Assembly: GCA_035551575.1 (NCBI GenBank)
Contig: DASZNJ010000219.1
Coordinates: forward strand, 1 to 10,000
Direction of reading: 5' to 3'
DNA length: 10,000 bases
Origin: JABFXC01 sp035551575
GTDB taxonomy: Bacteria > Gemmatimonadota > Gemmatimonadetes > Gemmatimonadales > Gemmatimonadaceae
Of this stretch, positions 1-6,073 are shown piece after piece (positions within the stretch are counted from its first letter, which is position 1; each line of letters begins with the position of its first letter). A model generated the notes under the pieces. The model saw only the letters and a program-made list of their open reading frames with translations. It did no database searches and was not told the DNA's origin. Position numbers and translations under genes: made by a program.

Positions 1-298
1 CGGCGGTCGAGATGTTGAAGGTCTGGACCGCCCCGCCGCCGGTGCCGCAGGTGTCCACCAGCTGGTCGGGGCGCTCGCAGGGAAGGCGGAGCATGGCGTC
101 GCGGAGTGCGTGGGCGGCGCCAGCCACCTCGTCCGCGGTCTCGCCCTTCACGCGCAGCGCCATCAGGAGCGCGGCGACCTGGGCGGGAGTCGCCTCCCCG
201 CTCATCACGACGTCGAAGGCGCGGCGAGCCTGTTCGGCGGTCAGCGTCTCCTGGCCGGCCAGCGCCCGGAGCGCCTCCCGCAGCGGCTCGATCGACAC
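1..298 (-). CDS. trpD: Anthranilate phosphoribosyltransferase, N-terminal part (cut by window edge)
   Basis: TrpD transfers the phosphoribosyl group of PRPP to anthranilate, the second committed step of tryptophan synthesis in the cytoplasm. Reading leftward from a GTG at 298-296, 99 complete codons are present. Residues 1-70 match the small N-terminal helical domain (segment LTAEQARRAFDVVMSGEATP, residues 19-38). Residues 82-99 carry the family's PRPP/anthranilate-binding loop, VDTCGTGGGAVQTFNISTA in outline, with GTGG at 85-88. The rest of the roughly 340-residue enzyme lies beyond position 1. The GTG is chosen because an in-frame TAG lies two codons upstream and the next in-frame start (ATG of Met32) would remove half of the helical domain. 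No Shine-Dalgarno is visible, and the start is only 3 bases after the stop of the GAF protein, so translation is probably coupled. The recurrent word CGTTAGGC spans the gene boundary. The family call is firm; only the exact start is open. Confidence 0.93.
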   Translation of the reverse strand, partial: MSIEPLREALRALAGQETLTAEQARRAFDVVMSGEATPAQVAALLMALRVKGETADEVAGAAHALRDAMLRLPCERPDQLVDTCGTGGGAVQTFNISTA

Positions 299-299
299 T

Positions 300-307
300 G
301 CCTAACG
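300..307 (-). other. Recurrent word CGTTAGGC, copy 1 (minus strand)
   Basis: This copy spans the GAF-protein stop and the bases before the trpD start; its TAG is the stop codon of the GAF gene. It is one of six exact copies in the window. Confidence 0.6.
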
Positions 308-1603
308 CGCGGCGGCGAAGGCGTGAAGCAGCCGGTCGCCTAGGCGGGCCCGGGTTGCGACGAGCGAGATCACGAGCGCGAGGAGCCGGACGCGCTCGAC
401 GTCCTCGTCGACGAACACCCCGCGCTGGGCACGGTTCGTCAGATTCACGACGCCGACCAGCTGGTCGTGGTAGACCAGCGGGAAGCTGATGAACGATCCC
501 GTGGTGAAGTACTGGTCGCGGAGGAGCGGGTGGGTCTGCGCGTCGGCGACGTCCATCACGAGGAGCGGCTCGCGCGACTGCGCCACCTTTCCCGATACCC
601 CCTCGCCGATCCGGACACGGGACGTGACCGCCACGTTGGGCGCGATCCCGCGCGCCGCGGCGAGGTAGAGATTCTCGCCATCGGGGGCGACGAGCATCAG
701 CGAGCAGCGGGCGGCCTGCATGTCGTCGCCGACGAGCGCGAGCAGGCTGTCGACGAGCTCCTGTGGGTCTTCCGTCGCCGCGTCGAGGGTGAGGACGCGG
801 TCGATGAGGTAGATGGTCCGCGTCTTCTGGCGGAGCGACTCGCTGCGGCGATGAAGCTCGACGTGCGCCTTCTCCAGCTGCTCGACCGCGGCGAGCACCT
901 GCTGCTCGACGGCCTGCGCGCGGCGCGCCGACTTGCGCGCCTCCTCGCTTGCGCGCGCGATCTCCCCCTCGAGCGCGACGACTCGCGCCGGATCGCCGCC
1001 GCCGTTCCCCTGGGCCTGCTTCAGCTGCTGCTCGAGGACGCCGAGCCTGCGCACATAGTCGCCGTGCACGCGCTGGGTGACCTCCTCGAGCGTCTTCACC
1101 GCTTCCTCGCGCGCCTCGCGTTCCGCGAAGCGCGCGAACGCCAGCTCGAAGAGCGCGACCGACGGCGCGAATCGCTCCGAGGCCCGCGTGCCGAAGATCT
1201 TCTTCGGCTCGTACAGGGCGATGACCGCCGCGAGGTGACCGTCGGCGCGGATGCCGCGCAGCGAGAGCCAGCCGCCTTCCGACTGGGCGCGCAGGCGGAA
1301 GAGCCGGGCGTATTCGTCGGACTGCTCACCGAGGTCGACGAACTGGCCGCCGGCGGCGACCGTGAGGCGGGTGGCGGCGGGGAGATGATCGAAGGTCGTC
1401 TCGACCGCGCTGCGCTCGACCGTTCCGCCAGCCGGGGTCAGTCGATCGCTGAGCATCTCGCGTCTTCCGTCGTAGCGCAGGAGCGCCACATTCGACGCGC
1501 GATCGACCTCGGCGAGCCCCTCACCCAGCGCGACGAGAGCGCCGTCGAGATCGGGCGCGACGCTGAGGGCGTGCGCGAGTGAAGCGAGGGTGCGTGGAGG
1601 CAT
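302..1603 (-). CDS. GAF - coiled coil - GAF domain protein (putative sensor or scaffold)
   Basis: This 433-residue soluble protein has no membrane segment and no output domain (no kinase, GGDEF or HTH motif). Residues 1-150 look like a divergent GAF-type alpha/beta domain, ending in a strand-rich stretch (GGWLSLRGIRADGHLAAVIA, 110-129). Residues about 155-260 are rich in Glu, Arg, Ala and Gln with heptad-like spacing, and are probably a dimerising coiled coil with a small GNGGG break near 200-203. Residues about 265-425 are a canonical GAF domain: VDSLLALVGDDMQAARCSLM, then the RIGEGVSGKVAQSREPLLV segment (331-349), and FPLVYHDQLVGVVNLTN near 374-390. GAF domains bind small ligands or mediate dimerisation; the ligand here cannot be told. 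The start at ATG 1603 is preferred because longer in-frame readings run antisense through truA; a TTG 51 bases upstream is an alternative. The gene leads a minus-strand unit with trpD, ends in TAG, and is transcribed divergently from truA. Its function is unknown beyond domain content. Confidence 0.85.
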   Translation of the reverse strand: MPPRTLASLAHALSVAPDLDGALVALGEGLAEVDRASNVALLRYDGRREMLSDRLTPAGGTVERSAVETTFDHLPAATRLTVAAGGQFVDLGEQSDEYARLFRLRAQSEGGWLSLRGIRADGHLAAVIALYEPKKIFGTRASERFAPSVALFELAFARFAEREAREEAVKTLEEVTQRVHGDYVRRLGVLEQQLKQAQGNGGGDPARVVALEGEIARASEEARKSARRAQAVEQQVLAAVEQLEKAHVELHRRSESLRQKTRTIYLIDRVLTLDAATEDPQELVDSLLALVGDDMQAARCSLMLVAPDGENLYLAAARGIAPNVAVTSRVRIGEGVSGKVAQSREPLLVMDVADAQTHPLLRDQYFTTGSFISFPLVYHDQLVGVVNLTNRAQRGVFVDEDVERVRLLALVISLVATRARLGDRLLHAFAAAR

Positions 1604-1674
1604 CCAAGAGGGACGCGCGCTCGGTGGTTGCGGCAACGTCGCGAGCGCGGAGACGGACCGGTCGAGGGAGGCGA

Positions 1675-1704
1675 AATGATGAGGCGTAGCTCCTGCGAAG
1701 TCAA
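1675..1704 (-). promoter_or_regulatory. Candidate promoter for the GAF-trpD unit
   Basis: On the minus strand TTGACT (1704-1699, five of six matches to the sigma-70 -35 box) is followed after 17 bases by CATCAT (1681-1676, four of six matches to TATAAT). Initiation would fall near 1669 and give a leader of about 65 bases before the ATG at 1603. Spacing and direction are right. Promoter preferences in this lineage are not known to me, so this is a motif match only. Confidence 0.4.
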
Positions 1705-1745
1705 TCGCTTGGGCGCTTCGTGCCGAGGCGTCCTTCGCTTGACTT
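1698..1745. repeat. Inverted repeat AAGTCAA / TTGACTT in the divergent intergenic region
   Basis: AAGTCAA at 1698-1704 and its exact reverse complement TTGACTT at 1739-1745 face away from each other across 34 bases. Each arm contains the candidate -35 box of one of the two divergent transcription units. The symmetry may simply be two promoters back to back, or an operator read by a dimeric regulator. The intergenic region 1604-1774 holds no other feature I can support: no open reading frame of note and no terminator hairpin. Confidence 0.4.
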
Positions 1746-1766
1746 GATGTGGCGCCCGGGTAACTT
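1739..1766 (+). promoter_or_regulatory. Candidate promoter for the truA-purQ operon, possibly giving a leaderless mRNA
   Basis: TTGACT (1739-1744) is followed after 16 bases by TAACTT (1761-1766), a strong -35 and a weak -10 (three of six matches, with the key first T, second A and last T present). Transcription would begin at about 1773-1775, essentially at the truA ATG. This agrees with the absence of any Shine-Dalgarno sequence before truA. It is the only non-coding DNA upstream of nine overlapping genes, so a promoter somewhere in 1604-1774 is expected; its exact place is a guess. Confidence 0.35.
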
Positions 1767-1774
1767 CCCTCGCG

Positions 1775-2548
1775 ATGGAGGCACGCACGGTCCAGCTGGT
1801 TCTGCACTATGACGGCGGCGCCTTCGCCGGGTGGCAGCGGCAGCGGACCGGGCGAACCGTCCAGGGGGTGGTCGAGGAGACGCTCGCGCGGGTCTGCGCG
1901 ATGCCGGTTCCGGTGACCGGCGCGGGACGGACGGATGCCGGGGTGCATGCCCGTGGCCAGGCGGCGGGGGTGCGGCTTGCCCCGAAGTGGACACCGCAGG
2001 CGATCCGTCGGGCGCTCAACGCGACGCTCCCCCCCGACGTCTGGATCGCGGCGGCGCACGAGATGCACCCGGAGTTTCACGCGCGGTACAGTGCGGTCGC
2101 GCGCCGCTACACCTACGTCGTCGGAACCGACGGGGAGGCGGCGTCACCCTTCCGGCGTACGCGCGAGCTGGTCGAGCATCATCCGCTCGACCGCGGCCTC
2201 CTCGACGAGGGCGCGCGCACGATCGCCGGCGAGCACTGTTTCCGCGGCTTCGCGGTCCGGGGCACGGCGCCGGAGACGGATGATCATCGCTGCGTGGTAC
2301 GACTCGCGCGGTGGATCGACCGGCCGGGGGGGCTCGCGTTCGAGATCGAGGCCAACCGCTTTCTCCATCACATGGTGCGCTTCCTGGTCGGGACGATGCT
2401 CGAGATCGCACGCGGCCGCCGCGACCCCGCGTCGTTAGGCGCGCTCCTCGCCGCCCCCGACAATCGCGCGGTCTCCCCACCCGCGCCGGCGCACGCGCTC
2501 TTCCTCGACCGCGTCGAGTATCCGGCGGCGCTCTACCTCACTCCATGA
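1775..2548 (+). CDS. truA: tRNA pseudouridine(38-40) synthase TruA
   Basis: TruA isomerises uridines 38, 39 and 40 in the anticodon arm of many tRNAs to pseudouridine. The 257-residue length is normal. The N-terminus VQLVLHYDGGAFAGWQRQ (6-23) is the family's first strand and loop. The catalytic motif GAGRTDAGVHARGQ (49-62) gives Asp54 as the expected nucleophile. FHARYSAVARRYTYVV (101-116) and NRFLHHMVRFLVGTMLEIA (194-212) are further conserved blocks, the second near the C-terminal half of the active-site cleft. The start at 1775 places the first strand correctly. No Shine-Dalgarno precedes it and it sits just downstream of a promoter-like element, so leaderless translation is possible. It is the first gene of the long operon; its TGA overlaps the next ATG by 4 bases. 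One CGTTAGGC word lies inside it (2433-2440), read as Leu-Gly. Confidence 0.97.
   Translation: MEARTVQLVLHYDGGAFAGWQRQRTGRTVQGVVEETLARVCAMPVPVTGAGRTDAGVHARGQAAGVRLAPKWTPQAIRRALNATLPPDVWIAAAHEMHPEFHARYSAVARRYTYVVGTDGEAASPFRRTRELVEHHPLDRGLLDEGARTIAGEHCFRGFAVRGTAPETDDHRCVVRLARWIDRPGGLAFEIEANRFLHHMVRFLVGTMLEIARGRRDPASLGALLAAPDNRAVSPPAPAHALFLDRVEYPAALYLTP
2433..2440 (+). other. Recurrent word CGTTAGGC, copy 2
   Basis: The copy lies inside truA and is read TTA-GGC, Leu221-Gly222. Confidence 0.6.
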
Positions 2549-3207
2549 AGATCTTTCTCCTGACGACCTCCCCGGAGGAAGTCCGCTGGGCCGAGTCGAA
2601 CGGCCTGATCGACGGGATCGTGACCACCCCGGCGATGCTCGGGCGAACGCCGCGCGTCGAGCCGCGGGAGATGCTCGGCGAGCTCGTTGCGTCGACACGC
2701 CTTCCGGTCTGCGCCAGCGCCGGTGCCGTCAACGCGCACGACATCTATACCCAGGGGCGGGAGATGGCCCGGCTGTCGGAAGACCTGATCATCCAGGTGC
2801 CGCTCGTCGAGGACGCGATCGTCGCGATCCGGCGGCTCTCCGCCGAGGGGATTCGCGTCGCGGCGGACCTCGTGTTCAACGCCGCGCAGGCGCTGCTCGC
2901 CGCCAAGGCGGGCGCCCGCATCGTCAGCACCTCGCTCGAGCAGCTCGAGGTCATGGGCGACCACGGCGTGAACGTCGTGCGCGAAATTCGCGCGGTCTTC
3001 GATGCGGACTCCACACCCTGCGACATCCTTGCCGCCGGAGCCGCGACCGCCGCGCGCTTCGCCGAATGCGTCCTCGCCGGCGCTCACGCCGTCTCGGTCA
3101 CCCCGGAGACGCTGCGTGCCTTTCTCGTCCATCCACTCACCGACCGCGGCGTCGACCAGTTCCTCGCCGAGCTGGCACGCCAGCCGCGGACGCGAGCTCT
3201 GACATGA
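2545..3207 (+). CDS. Transaldolase / fructose-6-phosphate aldolase-family protein lacking the catalytic lysine
   Basis: The 220-residue length and overall sequence fit the small transaldolase (TalC/FSA) TIM-barrel family. MKIFLLTTSPEEV (1-13) matches the first strand, GLIDGIVTTPAML (20-32) the second, AIVAIRRLSAEGIRVAADLV (91-110) and NAAQALLAAKAGARIVS (112-128) the central helices and strands, and ILAAGAATAARFAECVLAGA (161-180) a later helix. Compared from memory with E. coli FSA, the functional positions are replaced: Asp6 of the FLDT motif is Leu6, Asn28 of TTNPS is Thr28, the Schiff-base lysine of VVKVP is Gln84 in IIQVP, and the GxLxD-side Arg is Gln133. Only two lysines exist (Lys2 and Lys121), and Lys121 belongs to the ordinary KAGA helix, so no relocated lysine is evident. 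Classical aldolase or transaldolase chemistry is therefore unlikely; a binding, regulatory or different catalytic role is inferred. The reading frame is intact and coupled on both sides by ATGA overlaps, with no Shine-Dalgarno of its own. Confidence 0.85.
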   Translation: MKIFLLTTSPEEVRWAESNGLIDGIVTTPAMLGRTPRVEPREMLGELVASTRLPVCASAGAVNAHDIYTQGREMARLSEDLIIQVPLVEDAIVAIRRLSAEGIRVAADLVFNAAQALLAAKAGARIVSTSLEQLEVMGDHGVNVVREIRAVFDADSTPCDILAAGAATAARFAECVLAGAHAVSVTPETLRAFLVHPLTDRGVDQFLAELARQPRTRALT

Positions 3208-4640
3208 CCTCTTCTCCACGCCATTCGTCCGGCCGGGCGCTGCGCGCCATCCTCCTCGTCGGCCTGGCCGCCTGCGACGCGACCGCGAATCCGAGCAGCG
3301 CCCAGGATACGACCCGCCCGACCGGCACGCTCCCCGCGCCACCGCCCGGCACGGCGGTCGACGCCTCGCGCCGGACGGCGATCACCGAGGCGGTCGCCCG
3401 CGTCGCGCCGGCGGTTGTCACCGTGCAGACCGAGATCCTGCAGCGCGTCGCCGCCGATCCGTTCGAGGCGTTCTTCGGCGGACAGTCCGGGCAGCGGATC
3501 ACCCCCGGTCTCGGCTCGGGGTTCATCGTCAGGCAGGATGGCGTGATCGTCACCAACGCCCACGTCGTCGCCGGCGCGACCCGCGTCTCGGTCGCCCTCC
3601 GCGACGGGACGACCTATCCGGCGCAGATCCTCGGCGTCGACGAGGCGAACGACCTCGCCGTGCTCAGCATCGACAAGAAGGGTCTTCCCGTCGCGCCGTT
3701 AGGCAACTCCGACAACCTGATCATCGGCGAATGGGCGATCGCCATCGGCAACCCGTACGGCTTCCTCCTCGGCAACAGCGAGCCGAGCGTGACCGCAGGC
3801 GTGATCAGCGGCACGGGCCGCAACCTCGTCGGAGCGAGCGAGGGCGGGGGGATGTACGTCGACATGGTGCAGACGGACGCCGCGATCAACCCCGGGAACT
3901 CCGGGGGTCCGCTCCTCAACGCGGCCGGCGAGGTGGTCGGCGTGAACAGCTCGATCTACTCGCCGAGCGGCGGCTCGATCGGCCTCGGCTTCGCGATCCC
4001 GATCAACCGCGCCCGCCGCGTCGCCGACGACCTGCTCGCCCACGGCGCGGTGCGCCGCCCGTGGATCGGCATCAAGCTGCAGCTCCCGAGCGGCGACAAC
4101 CCGCGGGCGGTGATCAACTCCGGCGTCGTCGTCGCCAGCGTCGTCCCCGGCTCCCCGGCGGCACGGGGCGGATTGCGCCCCGGTGATGTGATCGTCGCCG
4201 CCGGTACCCGGACCCTGCGCAGCCCCTTCGACTGGGAGGCGGAGCTCCTCGACCTCCGGGTCGGCGAGAGCGTCCCCCTCAGGATCATGCGCGGCAACAG
4301 CCAGCAGACGGTCAACGTCACGGTCGCCGACATGCCGGAGGTGAGCGCCGAGAAGGTGCAGGTGCTCCGCGAGATGGAGCTGGTCACCCTCACGCCGGCG
4401 ATCCGCGCCGAGCGCGGCATCCGCAGCCCGCGCGGCGCGGTGATCTACCGGACGACCGATCGCATCACCAACGAGATCGGGCTGCAGTCGGGTGACGTCA
4501 TCGTCCAGATCAACCGGACCCCGATCAGCTCGGCCGACGAAGCGGCGAAGGCGATCGACTATTACGGCGGTCGCGGGCCGATCCAGCTCTTCTTCGAGCG
4601 CGGCGGCCGGGTCTACTCCACCGACTTCCAGCTGCGATGA
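3204..4640 (+). CDS. HtrA/DegP-type serine protease, predicted lipoprotein, two PDZ domains
   Basis: This protease or chaperone of the trypsin-like S1C family acts outside the cytoplasm on misfolded envelope proteins. It has 478 residues. Residues 1-24 form a lipoprotein signal: positively charged start, hydrophobic ALRAILLVGL, lipobox LAAC with Cys24 as the lipidated residue. A Pro/Thr-rich linker runs to about 55. The protease domain (about 57-280) has the full triad: His120 in TNAHVV, Asp150 in NDLAVL, Ser233 in GNSGGPL. PDZ1 spans about 285-375 (SGVVVASVVPGSPAARGGLR, 306-325) and PDZ2 about 390-470 (IGLQSGDVIVQINRTP, 425-440). The start at 3204 is chosen because it begins exactly at the signal peptide and makes a 4-base ATGA overlap with the upstream gene; an ATG at 3066 would add an out-of-family antisignal extension. 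Asp25 after the lipid cysteine would keep the protein in the inner membrane by the E. coli Lol rule, which may not hold here. Whether it is called DegP, DegQ or DegS cannot be decided. Confidence 0.94.
   Translation: MTSSPRHSSGRALRAILLVGLAACDATANPSSAQDTTRPTGTLPAPPPGTAVDASRRTAITEAVARVAPAVVTVQTEILQRVAADPFEAFFGGQSGQRITPGLGSGFIVRQDGVIVTNAHVVAGATRVSVALRDGTTYPAQILGVDEANDLAVLSIDKKGLPVAPLGNSDNLIIGEWAIAIGNPYGFLLGNSEPSVTAGVISGTGRNLVGASEGGGMYVDMVQTDAAINPGNSGGPLLNAAGEVVGVNSSIYSPSGGSIGLGFAIPINRARRVADDLLAHGAVRRPWIGIKLQLPSGDNPRAVINSGVVVASVVPGSPAARGGLRPGDVIVAAGTRTLRSPFDWEAELLDLRVGESVPLRIMRGNSQQTVNVTVADMPEVSAEKVQVLREMELVTLTPAIRAERGIRSPRGAVIYRTTDRITNEIGLQSGDVIVQINRTPISSADEAAKAIDYYGGRGPIQLFFERGGRVYSTDFQLR
3697..3704 (+). 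other. Recurrent word CGTTAGGC, copy 3
   Basis: The copy lies inside htrA and is read TTA-GGC, Leu-Gly in the APLGNSD segment of the protease domain. Confidence 0.6.
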
Positions 4641-6073
4641 GCGACGTCGAGCGCTACAGCTCCCCTCTCGCCGATCGGTATGCCTCGAGGGCGATGCTGC
4701 GCCTCTGGTCGCCGCAGACGCGTCACGGGCTGTGGAGGCGGCTCTGGCTCGCCCTCGCCGAATCGGAGAAGGAGCTCGGCGTCGCCATCCCCGACGAGGC
4801 GATCGTCCAGATGCGCGCGCACCTCGACGACATCGACTTCACCGCGGTCGCCGCGTACGAGAAGCGCTTCCGCCACGACGTCATGGCGCACGTTCACGCC
4901 TTCGCTGACGTGGCCCCGGCGGCCGGGCCGTTCATCCACCTCGGCGCGACGAGCGCCTTCGTCACCGACAACGCGGACCTCATCCTCGCCCGGCGCGGGC
5001 TCGACCTGCTGCGCGGAAAGATCGTCGCGATCATCGCCGCCCTCGCCTCGTTCGCCCGCCAGTGGCGCGCCGAGCCGACGTTAGGCTACACGCACCTGCA
5101 GTCGGCGCAGCTGACGACGGTCGGCAAGCGCGCGACACTCTGGATGCAGGACCTCCTCCTCGACCTCGCCGACATCGATCACCGCATCGCGACGCTCCCC
5201 TTCCGCGGCGTGAAGGGCACGACCGGGACGCAGGCGAGCTTCCTCGAGATCTTCGCCGGCGACCACGACAAGGTGCGCACCCTCGACCGCCTGGTGACCG
5301 CGAAGATGGATTTCGCGCGCTCGCTCGGCGTGACCGGGCAGACCTACACGCGAAAGCTCGACGCGCAGATCCTCGGCGCGGTCGCCGGCACCGCGGCGAG
5401 CGCGGCGAAGTTCGCGTCCGACCTCCGCATGCTGCAGGCGTTCGGCGAGATCGAGGAACCGTTCGAGAAGGAGCAGATCGGCTCCTCGGCGATGGCCTAC
5501 AAGCGCAACCCGATGCGCGCCGAGCGCATCAACTCCCTTGCCCGATTCGTCGTCGAGCTCGAGGCCAGCCCGAACCACACGCACAGCGTCCAGTACTTCG
5601 AGCGGACGCTCGATGACAGCGCGAATCGCCGGCTGGTGATCCCCGAGTCGTTCCTGGCCACCGACGCGATCCTCGTCCTGATGCAGAACGTCGCATCGGG
5701 ACTCGAGGTTCACCCCGCGCGCATCCGCCGCCGGATCAACGACGAGCTCCCCTTCATGGCGACCGAGGAGCTGATCGTCCGCGCGGTGAAGGCCGGTGGA
5801 AACAGGCAGACGGTCCACGAGGTCATCCGTCGCCACAGCATCGAGGCCGCCCGGGCCGTGAAGGACCACGGCCGCGACAACGACATGCTCGCCCGCCTCG
5901 CCGCCGACCCCGATTTCGGCCTCCCGATTGGTGACCTGCGCACCGCGCTCGATCCTTCGCGCTTCATCGGCCGTGCACCGCAGCAGGTCGACGAGTTCCT
6001 CGCCGAACACGTCGACCCGATCCTTGCGCGGCCGCAGGTGCTCACCGCCGAGCGGGAGGAGCCCCGCGTATGA
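4637..6073 (+). CDS. purB: Adenylosuccinate lyase (human-like long form)
   Basis: PurB cleaves fumarate from SAICAR in IMP synthesis and from adenylosuccinate in AMP synthesis. The 478 residues are collinear, as I recall it, with human ADSL, not with the shorter B. subtilis type. Matching blocks are KRFRHDVMAHVHAFADVAP (76-94, catalytic-site histidines 85/87), HLGATSAFVTDNADLI (101-116), PTLGYTHLQSAQLTTVGKR (147-165, with the general acid/base candidate His153), RFRGVKGTTGTQASF (outline; 190-202), and the fumarase-superfamily signature IGSSAMAYKRNPMRAER (281-297) with the catalytic serine at 283 or 284. The usual Pro in SAMPYKRNP is Ala287 here. FERTLDDSANRR (321-332) and ELPFMATEELI (370-380) continue the match. 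The C-terminal RAPQQVDEFL is also ADSL-like. The ATG overlaps the htrA stop by 4 bases and has no Shine-Dalgarno. A CGTTAGGC word at 5079-5086 encodes the conserved Leu-Gly before Tyr-Thr-His. Confidence 0.97.
   Translation: MSDVERYSSPLADRYASRAMLRLWSPQTRHGLWRRLWLALAESEKELGVAIPDEAIVQMRAHLDDIDFTAVAAYEKRFRHDVMAHVHAFADVAPAAGPFIHLGATSAFVTDNADLILARRGLDLLRGKIVAIIAALASFARQWRAEPTLGYTHLQSAQLTTVGKRATLWMQDLLLDLADIDHRIATLPFRGVKGTTGTQASFLEIFAGDHDKVRTLDRLVTAKMDFARSLGVTGQTYTRKLDAQILGAVAGTAASAAKFASDLRMLQAFGEIEEPFEKEQIGSSAMAYKRNPMRAERINSLARFVVELEASPNHTHSVQYFERTLDDSANRRLVIPESFLATDAILVLMQNVASGLEVHPARIRRRINDELPFMATEELIVRAVKAGGNRQTVHEVIRRHSIEAARAVKDHGRDNDMLARLAADPDFGLPIGDLRTALDPSRFIGRAPQQVDEFLAEHVDPILARPQVLTAEREEPRV
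5079..5086 (+). other. Recurrent word CGTTAGGC, copy 4
   Basis: The copy lies inside purB and is read TTA-GGC, Leu149-Gly150 just before the active-site histidine. Confidence 0.6.

Noticed and set aside
337..346. Ten-base palindrome CGCCTAGGCG near the end of the GAF gene
   Set aside because: It is a single copy and partly resembles the CGTTAGGC word, but it lacks the TTAG core. No repeat or neighbouring feature supports a function.
467..1582. Long plus-strand open frame (371 codons) opposite the GAF protein
   Set aside because: Its translation is Arg/Leu/Glu-rich with no recognisable domain. The minus strand encodes a clear GAF protein, and G+C-rich DNA commonly leaves the antisense frame open.
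1604..2080. N-terminal extension of the GAF protein to an ATG at 2080
   Set aside because: It would run antisense through truA and add an Arg/Pro-rich stretch without domain character. The ATG at 1603 begins the helical N-terminus and leaves a normal intergenic region.
2311..2544. Longer start for the transaldolase-family protein
   Set aside because: The extra 78 residues are an out-of-frame reading of truA. The family's first strand begins exactly at ATG 2545.
2905..2907. Lys121 as a relocated Schiff-base lysine in the transaldolase-family protein
   Set aside because: It lies in the AKAGA helix segment that is also present in ordinary family members with a separate catalytic lysine, so it is not a likely replacement.
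3066..3203. Longer start for HtrA
   Set aside because: It would bury the lipoprotein signal behind 46 Arg/Pro-rich residues that overlap the upstream gene. ATG 3204 gives the signal peptide at the N-terminus.
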